A stretch of 18,069 nucleotides of DNA, taken from an uncultured Actinomycetes bacterium (GTDB lineage Bacteria > Actinomycetota > Acidimicrobiia > Acidimicrobiales > Acidimicrobilacustridaceae). The stretch is from positions 1 to 18,069 of the forward strand of contig CAMFLJ010000032.1 of NCBI GenBank assembly GCA_945957335.1. The letters run 5' to 3'. The notes under the pieces are model-generated. The model was not told the DNA's origin. It saw only the letters and a program-made list of their open reading frames with translations, and ran no database searches. The translations under genes were made by a program, and so were the position numbers. Below are positions 1 to 6,709 of the stretch, piece by piece; position 1 is the stretch's first letter; each line of letters opens with the position of its first letter.

Positions 1-864
1 GTCCTGGGCCTCGTGGGTGCTGGCGCCGAGGTGGGGCGTGACCACGACCTCGGGCAGCTCGAACAGCGGCGACTCGGTGGTGGGCTCGGAGTCGAACACG
101 TCGAGGGCGGCACCGCCGACGTGGCCGCTCTTGATGGCCTCGGCCAGGTCGGCCTCCACGACGATGCCGCCGCGGGCCACGTTGATCACGCGGATGCCCT
201 TCTTGGCCTTGGCCAGGCGCTCGGCGTTGATGAGCCCGACTGTCTCCGGGGTCTTCGCCACGTGGATCGTGATGAAGTCGGAGGTGGCGAGCAGCGTGTC
301 GAGGTCGAGCAGCTCGATGTTCATGCGGCGGGCCATCTCGTCGGACACGAAGGGGTCGTAGGCCACGACCTTCATGCCGAACGCCATGGCCCGCTGGGCC
401 ACGAGCTTGCCGATGCGGCCGAGGCCGACGACGCCGAAGGTCTTGTCGGCCAGCTCGACGCCGGTCCAGCGGCTGCGCTCCCACCGGCCCGACTTGAGGG
501 CGGCGTCGGCCTGGGGCACGTTGCGGGCCTGGGCGAGCAGCAGCGCCATGGTGTGCTCGGCGGCCGAGAGGATGTTCGACTGCGGGGCGTTGACCACCAT
601 CACGCCGCGGTCGGTGGCCGCCGCGGTGTCGACGTTGTCGAGGCCGATGCCGGCCCGGCCCACCACGACGAGGGCGGTGCCGGCGGCGAGGACCTCGGCG
701 GTGACCTGGGTGGCGGAGCGGATGATCAGGGCGTGGGCGCCCTTGATGGCCTCGAGCAGCTGGTCGGGGTCGAGGCCCTCCTGGACGTCGACGGTGTGGC
801 CCGCGGCGCGGAGGCGGTCGAGGCCGCCGTCGGCGATGGGTTCGGTGACGAGGATGCGGGCCAT
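1..864 (-). CDS. serA: D-3-phosphoglycerate dehydrogenase, C-terminus cut by window edge
   Basis: Oxidises 3-phosphoglycerate to 3-phosphohydroxypyruvate with NAD, the first committed step of serine synthesis, in the cytoplasm. The 288 visible codons contain the D-isomer 2-hydroxyacid dehydrogenase fold: GRAGIGLDNVD, the Rossmann signature VVGLGRIGKLVAQR followed by the YDP acidic end of beta-2, INVARGG with the substrate Arg, ALDVFDSEP, and TPHLGAST with the catalytic His278. The ATG at 864 has a GGAG four bases upstream. The reading frame is still open at base 1, so the rest of the nucleotide domain's closing helix and any intervening or ACT regulatory domains lie outside. It follows the small membrane protein gene by 72 bp and is probably the last visible gene of the aminotransferase-SDR-peptidase operon. 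The next pathway enzyme, SerC, is encoded nearby on the other strand. Identification is firm; the regulatory class (short or long SerA) cannot be judged. Confidence 0.95.
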   Translation of the reverse strand, partial: MARILVTEPIADGGLDRLRAAGHTVDVQEGLDPDQLLEAIKGAHALIIRSATQVTAEVLAAGTALVVVGRAGIGLDNVDTAAATDRGVMVVNAPQSNILSAAEHTMALLLAQARNVPQADAALKSGRWERSRWTGVELADKTFGVVGLGRIGKLVAQRAMAFGMKVVAYDPFVSDEMARRMNIELLDLDTLLATSDFITIHVAKTPETVGLINAERLAKAKKGIRVINVARGGIVVEADLAEAIKSGHVGGAALDVFDSEPTTESPLFELPEVVVTPHLGASTHEAQD

Positions 865-936
865 AGGGCTCCAATCCTGACCGGGCGGGCGGCGGGCCGC
901 CAACCGATAGGGGCCCTCAGGGCGCCGTGTGACCGA

Positions 937-1107
937 TCACCGCGACATCAGCTGGTAGGTGACGAAGAAGGCCACCAGCGGGATCAGCACCAGGGCGACG
1001 GCGAAGCCGATGAGCAGGGGGGCCATCGACCCGCGCTCGGGCTTGATGGGCTCCCACCCGTCGTCGACCACGCTCTTGCGCTCGTGGCGCTCGTTCGTAC
1101 CGGGCAT
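937..1107 (-). CDS. Small single-pass membrane protein, function unknown
   Basis: Predicted 56-residue protein that I do not recognise. Residues 1-27 are hydrophilic and charged (NERHERKS, DDGWEPIKPERGS); residues 29-51 form one strongly hydrophobic helix (APLLIGFAVALVLIPLVAFF), ending in a short YQLMSR tail. This suggests one transmembrane helix, most simply with the N-terminus in the cytoplasm, and no cleavage site is evident. The ATG is chosen because a GAGAGG lies about seven bases upstream. A longer reading frame to 1287 exists but overlaps the upstream peptidase gene in another frame and has no motif in its extra part. It sits 49 bp after the S9 peptidase and 72 bp before serA on the same strand, so it is probably co-transcribed. 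It might be a membrane partner of the peptidase, but that is only inference from position. Confidence 0.65.
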   Translation of the reverse strand: MPGTNERHERKSVVDDGWEPIKPERGSMAPLLIGFAVALVLIPLVAFFVTYQLMSR

Positions 1108-1156
1108 GTCCGGTCCTCTCGGTCCGGGGGCCGTCCCGCCGCGGGTCGACCCGGTG

Positions 1157-3199
1157 TCAGAGGTTGGCGATGTCGACGGGCTCGACGTCGTCGGCGAGGT
1201 CGAACCCGAACACACGACTGTAGAAGTAGGCCTCGGCCTCGAGCGCCCTCTTGATGGTCTCGGCCTTCCGGAACCCGTGCTGCTCACCCTCGAAGAGCAG
1301 GTAGGCGTAGGGCTGGCCGTTGGCGTCGAGCGCCTCGATCAGGGCCTCGGCCTGGCTCGGCGGCACCACCGCGTCCTCGGCGCCCTGGAGCACGATGACC
1401 GGGCAGTCGAGCTCGTCGAGGTTGTGGATCGGCGAGCGCTCGACGTAGAGGTCGCGGCGCTCGGGGTAGGGGCCGACCAGCGAGTCGAGGTAGCGGGCCT
1501 CGAACTTGTGGGTGTCGGTGGCCAGCGCCTCGAGGTCGCCAATGCCGTAGAGGCTGGCGCCGGCGGCGAAGACCTCGCGGAAGGCCAGGGCGCACAGGGT
1601 GGTGTAGCCACCGGCGCTGCCGCCGCGGATCACGAGGCGGTCGCGGTCGGCGTCGCCGCGGTCGATCAGGAGCCGGGTGGCGGCCACGCAGTCGTCGACG
1701 TCGACGATGCCCCACTCGCCGATGAGCCGGCGGCGGTAGCCGCGGCCGTAGCCCGACGAGCCGCCGTAGTTCACGTCGACCACGCCGAACCCGCGCGAGG
1801 TCCAGAACTGCACGGCCAGGTTGAGCTGGGGCCGGGCCGCCGAGGTGGGGCCGCCGTGGCTGAGCACGATGAGCGGCGGGGCCTCGTCGTCGGGCCCGGT
1901 GTGCTCGGGGTGGGTCGGCGGGTAGTAGAGGGCGTGGGCGAAGCGGTCGCCGGTGGTGGCGAAGCTGATCGGCTCGGGCACCGAGAAGTGGGCGGGGTCG
2001 ATGCCCAGGTCGCGGGGCGAGCGCAGGGTGGCCACGCCGACCGCGGTCGAGCCGTCGGCGGCGACATCGGCCGGCACGTCGACGACGCACACGGCCGCCT
2101 CGAAGGTGGGTGACGCGCCGACGAGCACGGCGCCCGAGCCGAACGGCCGCAGCGAGGCCAACGAGGTGAACGGCGAGCGGAGGGGCACGACGGGCCCGCC
2201 GTCGGCCGGGGCCACACCGAGGCTGTCGAGGCCCTCGTGGCTGAAGGCCACCAGCACGCGGCCGTCGTCGAGGAGGGCGTAGCGCGACTGGTCGAACACC
2301 CAGTGGGGCACGCCGATCTCGGCGTCGATGGCGGCCACCAGGGCCGGCTCGGGGGCGGCCGCCGTCGGGCCGGCCGCCACCGCGGCCTCGACCTGCCCGG
2401 CGGAGAGCCGGTAGAGGTTCCACCAGTCGGTGCGGTCGGAGAGGAAGAGCAGCGAGCCGTCCGGCGCCCACTCGGGCTGGGTGACCGACTCGGCGCGGCT
2501 GCCCGCGACGACCACCGACGGGCCCACGGAGATGGTGCGCTCGCCCGACGGGTCGCTGTGGAGCTCGGCCACGTGCAGCTCGGTGCCGTCCCACGGCATG
2601 TCGGGGTGGTGCCACTGGAACCACGCGAGGAACCGCCCGTCGGGGCTCACCCGGGGGGCGGCGACGAAGTCGGGGCCGCTCACCAGCACGGTGGGCTCGC
2701 GCACGTCGCCGCGCGGCCGAGACCACACGGCGACGATCTCGTTCGCCGGCTCACCGTCGGAGCCCGGCTCGGGGTGGCGCTCACGGACGCACACCACCCA
2801 GCGGGCATCCGCGGTGAAGCGGCCGTCGGCGTAGCGGTCGGCGTGCTCGTGGGCGGGCTCGGGCGTGAGCTCGAAGGGGTGGTCGGCGCCGGCGTCGAGG
2901 CGCCACAGGCGTTGGTCGGACCAGTTGGAGAACACGAGGTCGGCCTGGTGGAGGCACCACGCTCCCCCGCCGTACTCGTGCACGCGGGTGCGGGCGGCGA
3001 AGCCCTCGGGAAGCACGTCGATCCAGTCGCCGCCGGGCCGGTGGCGCACGATCTGCACCCGGCCGCCCTCCTCGGGGCGGGCCTCGGCCCACCACACGTC
3101 GACCAGGCCCACGGCGACCTCACCGATCGACACGGACTTGGCGACCAGCAGCTCGGCGGTGATCGGCGACGGCCAGGTGCCGTAGGGGCGTTGCTCCAT
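1157..3199 (-). CDS. S9 family prolyl-oligopeptidase-type serine peptidase
   Basis: A 680-residue protein with two parts: an N-terminal beta-propeller-like region (about residues 1-420, with repeated blade motifs such as RVSPDGRFLAWFQW and EWAPDGSLLFLSDR) and a C-terminal alpha/beta hydrolase domain. The catalytic triad is readable: Ser528 in GGSAGG, Asp609 in LQGAEDAVVPP, and His641 in GEQHGF. SHGGPTS and YGGSSGYGRGYR are typical of the S9C/acylaminoacyl-peptidase and dipeptidyl-peptidase group. No signal peptide is visible, so it is probably cytosolic and cleaves short or N-blocked peptides; the exact substrate is unknown. The ATG at 3199 shares its A with the TGA of the upstream SDR gene (TGATG), which implies translational coupling and excludes the longer in-frame extension to 3283. 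It is followed by the small membrane protein gene. Confidence 0.9.
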   Translation of the reverse strand: MEQRPYGTWPSPITAELLVAKSVSIGEVAVGLVDVWWAEARPEEGGRVQIVRHRPGGDWIDVLPEGFAARTRVHEYGGGAWCLHQADLVFSNWSDQRLWRLDAGADHPFELTPEPAHEHADRYADGRFTADARWVVCVRERHPEPGSDGEPANEIVAVWSRPRGDVREPTVLVSGPDFVAAPRVSPDGRFLAWFQWHHPDMPWDGTELHVAELHSDPSGERTISVGPSVVVAGSRAESVTQPEWAPDGSLLFLSDRTDWWNLYRLSAGQVEAAVAAGPTAAAPEPALVAAIDAEIGVPHWVFDQSRYALLDDGRVLVAFSHEGLDSLGVAPADGGPVVPLRSPFTSLASLRPFGSGAVLVGASPTFEAAVCVVDVPADVAADGSTAVGVATLRSPRDLGIDPAHFSVPEPISFATTGDRFAHALYYPPTHPEHTGPDDEAPPLIVLSHGGPTSAARPQLNLAVQFWTSRGFGVVDVNYGGSSGYGRGYRRRLIGEWGIVDVDDCVAATRLLIDRGDADRDRLVIRGGSAGGYTTLCALAFREVFAAGASLYGIGDLEALATDTHKFEARYLDSLVGPYPERRDLYVERSPIHNLDELDCPVIVLQGAEDAVVPPSQAEALIEALDANGQPYAYLLFEGEQHGFRKAETIKRALEAEAYFYSRVFGFDLADDVEPVDIANL

Positions 3200-4071
3200 C
3201 AGGTGGGCTCCTCGGACGCCAGGTGCTCGACCACGCCGAGCGGTGCGTAGTTGGCCCAGCCGGTGCCAGGCCAGTTGAGCCACCCGGAGGAGGCCCAGGT
3301 GCCGCCGTCGGGGTGGAGGGTGGTGCCGGTGACGTAGGCCGACAGCCCCGACGCCAGGAACACCACGGGGCCGGAGATGTCGGTGGGGTCGCCGAGGCGG
3401 CCCATGGGCACGGCGATGGGGCCGCCGACCGGGTGCTTCAGGGCGGCCATGGCGTCGCCGCCGAGGGCCTCCATGTTGGGCGTCGGCGTGATGTCGGGGG
3501 CCACCGTGTTCACCCGGATGCGGTCGGGCGCGAGCTCGACGGCAAGGGTGCGGGAGAACTGCTCGACCGCGCCCTTGGCCGCCGAGTAGACGGCGAAGCC
3601 GGGAGCGGCGCGGTGGGCCTCGATGGTGGTGACGCTGATGATGCTGCCGCCGCGGCCACCGGCCCGCATGCGGGGGATGGCGAGCGAGCAGGCGTGCAGG
3701 ACGTGGGTGAGGTTGGTGCGCAGCAGTGCGTCCCAGGCCCGGGGCGAGGTGTCGGCGAAGTCGGCCATGAACGTGCCGCCCACGACGTTCACGAGCGTGT
3801 CGAGGCGGCCCCAGCGCTCGTCGGCCGCGGCGAACAGCGCCTCGAGCACCTGCGGGTCGCGGGCGTCGCCGTGGTGGACGATGGCGTCCTCGTTGGCGGC
3901 GCCGAGCTCGGACTGCAGGGAGGCGACGGCATCGGCGTCGAGGTCGACGACCGCGACGGCCACGCCGTTGGCGGCGAGGTCGGTGACGATGGCGCGACCG
4001 AGGCCCCCGGCCCCGCCGGTGACCACGGCGACGGTGCCGGCCAGGCCGGCGCGATCCTCGAACCAGCCCAC
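3199..4071 (-). CDS. SDR family NAD(P)-dependent oxidoreductase
   Basis: A 290-residue classical short-chain dehydrogenase/reductase. It shows the dinucleotide motif TGGAGGLG at residues 18-25, an acidic VVDLDAD after beta-2 that favours NAD(H), a degenerate NVVGG where NNAG is usual, and the active-site YSAAK at Tyr162/Lys166. The residue 13 positions before the Tyr, normally the catalytic Ser, is Thr149 (SIISVTTIEAHRAAP). The C-terminal sequence after HPDGGTWASSGW is longer than in FabG-like members and rich in Trp, perhaps part of an interface. The GTG start is chosen because AGGGGGAG lies six bases upstream; the reading frame extends further only through the aminotransferase gene in another frame. 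It starts 23 bp after the aminotransferase stop and its TGA overlaps the peptidase ATG, so it is the middle gene of an operon. The substrate is unknown. Confidence 0.88.
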   Translation of the reverse strand: MGWFEDRAGLAGTVAVVTGGAGGLGRAIVTDLAANGVAVAVVDLDADAVASLQSELGAANEDAIVHHGDARDPQVLEALFAAADERWGRLDTLVNVVGGTFMADFADTSPRAWDALLRTNLTHVLHACSLAIPRMRAGGRGGSIISVTTIEAHRAAPGFAVYSAAKGAVEQFSRTLAVELAPDRIRVNTVAPDITPTPNMEALGGDAMAALKHPVGGPIAVPMGRLGDPTDISGPVVFLASGLSAYVTGTTLHPDGGTWASSGWLNWPGTGWANYAPLGVVEHLASEEPT

Positions 4072-4094
4072 GGCGCTCCCCCTGTCCCGGTCGG

Positions 4095-5300
4095 CTACTC
4101 GGCCGTGGCCAGCAGCTCGGCGATGCGGCCGATGCCCTCGGTGATGTCGTCGTCGGAGACGGCGAAGGAGATGCGGGCGTAGCCCGGGGCGGCGAACGCC
4201 TCGCCCGGCACGATGGCCACCTTCGCCTGGTCGAGGATGACCTCGGCCAGCTGCAGCGTGTCGGTGGGCGTGTGGCCCCCGATGGTCTTGCCGAGGACGC
4301 CCTCGAAGGACGGGAACGCGTAGAACGCGCCCTGGGGCACCATGCAGGTGACGCCCGGGATGTCGTTGAGCAGGCCGTGGATGAGCTGGGCCCGGCGGGC
4401 GAACGCCACGCGCATCTCGTCGACGCAGTCGAGGCTGCCGGCCACCGCGGCCAGGGCGGCGCGCTGCGACACGTTGGCGACGTTGGAGGTGGAGTGCGAC
4501 TGGAGGTTGGTGGCCGACTTGATGAGGTCGGCCGGGCCGATCATCCAGCCCACGCGCCAGCCGGTCATGGCGTAGGTCTTGGCCACGCCGTTGAGCACGA
4601 CGCACGTGTCGGCCAGGTCGGGCACCTCGGCGAGGATCGACGTGAAGGTGTTGTCGCCGAAGGTGAGGTGCTCGTAGATCTCGTCGGTGATGACCCAGAT
4701 GCCGTGCTCGAGGGCCCACTCGCCGATGGCCTTCACCTCGTCGGCCGGGTACACCGCGCCGGTGGGGTTGGACGGCGACACGAACACGAGCGCCTTGGTG
4801 TTGGGCGTGCGGGCCGCCTCGAGCTGCTCGACGGTGACGCGGAACCCGCTGGTGACGTCGGTGGGCAGGATCACCGAGGTGCCGCCGGCGAGGGCGATGG
4901 GCTCGGGGTAGGTGGTCCAGAACGGCGCGGGCAGCAGCACCTCGTCGCCCGGGTTCAGGAGGGCCTCGAAGGTGTTGTAGACGGCGTGCTTGCCGCCGTT
5001 GGTGACCAGCACCTGGCCCGGGAGGAACTCGACGCCGGAGTCGCGCAGCGTCTTGGCGACGATGGCCTCCTTGAGCTCGGGCAGGCCGCCGGCGGGGGTG
5101 TAGCGGTGGTTCTTCGGGTCGGCGCACGCCGCGATGGCCGCCTCGACCACGTGGGCCGGGGTCGGGAAGTCGGGCTCTCCGGCACCGAAGCCGATCACGG
5201 GCTCGCCGGCCGCCTTGAGGGCCTTGGCGCGGGCGTCGACGGCGAGGGTGGCCGACTCGGTGATGGCAGCGACGCGGCGGGACAGGCGCTCGAGGGCCAT
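4095..5300 (-). CDS. aspC: PLP-dependent class I aminotransferase, probably aspartate aminotransferase
   Basis: A 401-residue fold-type I aminotransferase, most likely moving amino groups between aspartate and 2-oxoglutarate. Visible motifs are GFGAGEPDFPTP near the N-terminus, TNGGKHAVYN, VSPSNPTGAVY, ITDEIYEHLTF, and AKTYAMTGWRVGW with the PLP-binding Lys241; ARISFAVSDDDI near the C-terminus carries the carboxylate-binding Arg. Length and motifs match the subgroup I-gamma (thermophile/actinobacterial-type) aspartate aminotransferases, some of which also accept prephenate or other acids, so substrate assignment is less sure than family. The ATG at 5300 has a GAGGAA 12 bases upstream, a somewhat long spacing. 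It is the first gene of the minus-strand cluster running to serA and is divergent from serC. The gene symbol is by family analogy. Confidence 0.88.
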   Translation of the reverse strand: MALERLSRRVAAITESATLAVDARAKALKAAGEPVIGFGAGEPDFPTPAHVVEAAIAACADPKNHRYTPAGGLPELKEAIVAKTLRDSGVEFLPGQVLVTNGGKHAVYNTFEALLNPGDEVLLPAPFWTTYPEPIALAGGTSVILPTDVTSGFRVTVEQLEAARTPNTKALVFVSPSNPTGAVYPADEVKAIGEWALEHGIWVITDEIYEHLTFGDNTFTSILAEVPDLADTCVVLNGVAKTYAMTGWRVGWMIGPADLIKSATNLQSHSTSNVANVSQRAALAAVAGSLDCVDEMRVAFARRAQLIHGLLNDIPGVTCMVPQGAFYAFPSFEGVLGKTIGGHTPTDTLQLAEVILDQAKVAIVPGEAFAAPGYARISFAVSDDDITEGIGRIAELLATAE

Positions 5301-5344
5301 GGCGGGGTGATTCCTCGTGGTGATCGGGTGCGGGGGGCGCCCGA

Positions 5345-5350
5345 ACGCTA
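5345..5350 (-). promoter_or_regulatory. Candidate -10 element for the aminotransferase operon
   Basis: The minus strand reads TAGCGT here, fitting the actinobacterial TANNNT -10 pattern. Transcription would begin near 5338, giving a leader of about 38 nt before the ATG at 5300. No clear -35 is seen. The assignment rests on pattern and position only. Confidence 0.35.
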
Positions 5351-5402
5351 CCCGACCCCCGCCCGACCCCCGAAGCGCGTTGCACCCTTCCCTCCCTGAA
5401 CC

Positions 5403-5442
5403 GGTCGTGGATGGTGCATCCCCGCATCCACCATCCACGACC
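5403..5442. repeat. Perfect 14-bp inverted repeat in the aspC/serC divergent region
   Basis: Arms GGTCGTGGATGGTG (5403-5416) and CACCATCCACGACC (5429-5442) are exact reverse complements, separated by 12 nt. The repeat lies between the candidate -10 of the aminotransferase operon and the start of serC, so it belongs to neither coding region. As DNA it could be an operator for a dimeric regulator controlling both directions; as RNA it would form a stable hairpin in the serC leader if transcription began upstream of it. It has no T-run, which argues against a simple intrinsic terminator. Confidence 0.6.
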
Positions 5443-5501
5443 AGTTCGGGGGAGGTGGATCGCGTTTCGTGGCGGGAGGGTCCGGGTGGGACGATGGAGG
5501 G

Positions 5502-6632
5502 GTGAGCGCCACCCCCCAGATCACCATCCCTGCCGACCTCCTCCCCGCCGACGGCCGCTTCGGCTGCGGGCCCTCGAAGGTGCGGCCCGAGTCGGTCGCC
5601 GCCCTCGCCGCGGCCGGCGTCGACTACCTCGGCACCAGCCACCGCCAGGAGCCGGTGCGCTACATGGTCAGCCGCCTGCGCAACGGCCTGGCCGAGATGT
5701 TCGCCCTGCCCGACGGCTACGAGATCGTGCTCGGGAACGGCGGCTCCACCGTGTTCTGGGACATCGCCACCTTCGGCCTCATCGAGCAGCGCTCGCTCCA
5801 CGCCAGCTTCGGTGAGTTCTCGTCGAAGTTCGCCGCCGCCTCGGCCGCCGCCCCGTTCTTGGGCGACCCGGTGGTCGTGAAGAGCGACCCCGGCACCCAC
5901 CCGGACATCACCGCCGACCCGTCGGTCGACGTCTACGCGCTCACCCACAACGAGACCTCCACCGGCGTCGCCATGCAGCTGGCCCGGCCCGAGGGCGCCA
6001 CCGACGGCCAGCTCGTGCTCGTCGACGCCACCTCGGCCGCCGGCGGCCTGCGCTTCGACCCGGCCCAGACCGACGTCTACTACTTCGCCCCCCAGAAGTG
6101 CCTCGCCTCCGACGGCGGGCTCTGGCTGGCCGCCATGTCGCCGGCTGCCATCGAGCGCATCGAGCGCATCGGCGCCACCGACCGCTGGATCCCGGAGTCG
6201 CTCAGCCTCACCGTGGCCCTCGACAACTCGCGCAAGGACCAGACCTACAACACGCCGGCGCTGGCCACGGTGTTCCTGGCCGTGCAGCAGGTCGAGTGGG
6301 TCAACGAGAACGGTGGCCTGCACTTCGCCGCCGGCCGCAGCGACCGCTCGGCCGAGATCATCTACGGCTGGGCCGAGGCGTCGAGCTACGCCACGCCGTT
6401 CGTCGCCGACCCGGCGAAGCGCAGCCACGTGGTGGCCACCATCGACCTCGACGAGTCGATCGACGCCCCCACCGTGTCGAAGGTGCTGCGGGCCAACGGC
6501 ATCGTCGACACCGACAGCTACCGCAAGCTCGGCCGCAACCAGCTGCGCGTGGCGCTGTTCCCCGCCATCGACCCCGACGACGTGGCCGCCCTCACCACCT
6601 GCATCGACCACGTGGTGGCCGCCCTCTCCTGA
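5502..6632 (+). CDS. serC: Phosphoserine aminotransferase
   Basis: Converts 3-phosphohydroxypyruvate and glutamate to O-phosphoserine, the second step of serine synthesis; PLP-dependent. The 376-residue sequence has the actinobacterial SerC hallmarks: DGRFGCGPSKVRPE near the N-terminus, GNGGSTVFWD, NETSTGV, DATSAAGGL, and FAPQKCLASDGG with the PLP Lys199; GRNQLRVALFPAIDPDDV closes the protein. The start is chosen as GTG at 5502, where homologous-looking sequence begins. The GGAGGG immediately before it is too close for a normal ribosome site, but GACGAT at 5490-5495 could serve as a -10 for a leaderless message starting at this GTG. An upstream in-frame GTG at 5469 is the alternative and adds 11 Gly/Asp-rich residues. 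It is divergent from the aminotransferase-serA cluster and convergent with the acyl-CoA dehydrogenase-like gene. Confidence 0.94.
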   Translation: MSATPQITIPADLLPADGRFGCGPSKVRPESVAALAAAGVDYLGTSHRQEPVRYMVSRLRNGLAEMFALPDGYEIVLGNGGSTVFWDIATFGLIEQRSLHASFGEFSSKFAAASAAAPFLGDPVVVKSDPGTHPDITADPSVDVYALTHNETSTGVAMQLARPEGATDGQLVLVDATSAAGGLRFDPAQTDVYYFAPQKCLASDGGLWLAAMSPAAIERIERIGATDRWIPESLSLTVALDNSRKDQTYNTPALATVFLAVQQVEWVNENGGLHFAAGRSDRSAEIIYGWAEASSYATPFVADPAKRSHVVATIDLDESIDAPTVSKVLRANGIVDTDSYRKLGRNQLRVALFPAIDPDDVAALTTCIDHVVAALS

Positions 6633-6644
6633 CCCACCCTCAGA

Positions 6645-6695
6645 TCCCTCTGGTACAGCACGTCGCCTCTGGGGCCATCAGCTGAACCAGAGGGA
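6645..6695. terminator. Bidirectional terminator-like hairpin between convergent genes
   Basis: TCCCTCTGGT (6645-6654) pairs exactly with ACCAGAGGGA (6686-6695); after an A/A mismatch the stem continues CAGC/GCTG (6656-6659 with 6681-6684), leaving a 21-nt loop. It lies in the 77-bp gap between the serC stop and the stop of the opposing acyl-CoA dehydrogenase-like gene, where a two-way terminator is expected. There is no T-run. The loop holds a second copy of CCTCTGG (6666-6672) that can pair with the same right arm. Confidence 0.6.
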
Positions 6696-6709
6696 CGGTG
6701 GATGGTCGG

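Noticed and set aside
1142..1153. Perfect 12-bp palindrome CGGGTCGACCCG just past the S9 peptidase stop
   Set aside because: No loop for an RNA hairpin, inside an apparent operon, and short GC palindromes arise by chance at this base composition.
937..1287. 116-codon version of the small membrane protein gene
   Set aside because: The additional N-terminal part overlaps the peptidase gene in another frame, is low complexity, and lacks a ribosome site; the ATG at 1107 has one.
1284..2726. 480-codon Arg/Pro-rich minus-strand frame inside the S9 peptidase gene
   Set aside because: Frame-shifted shadow of the peptidase: low-complexity R/P/G/A composition and no recognisable fold.
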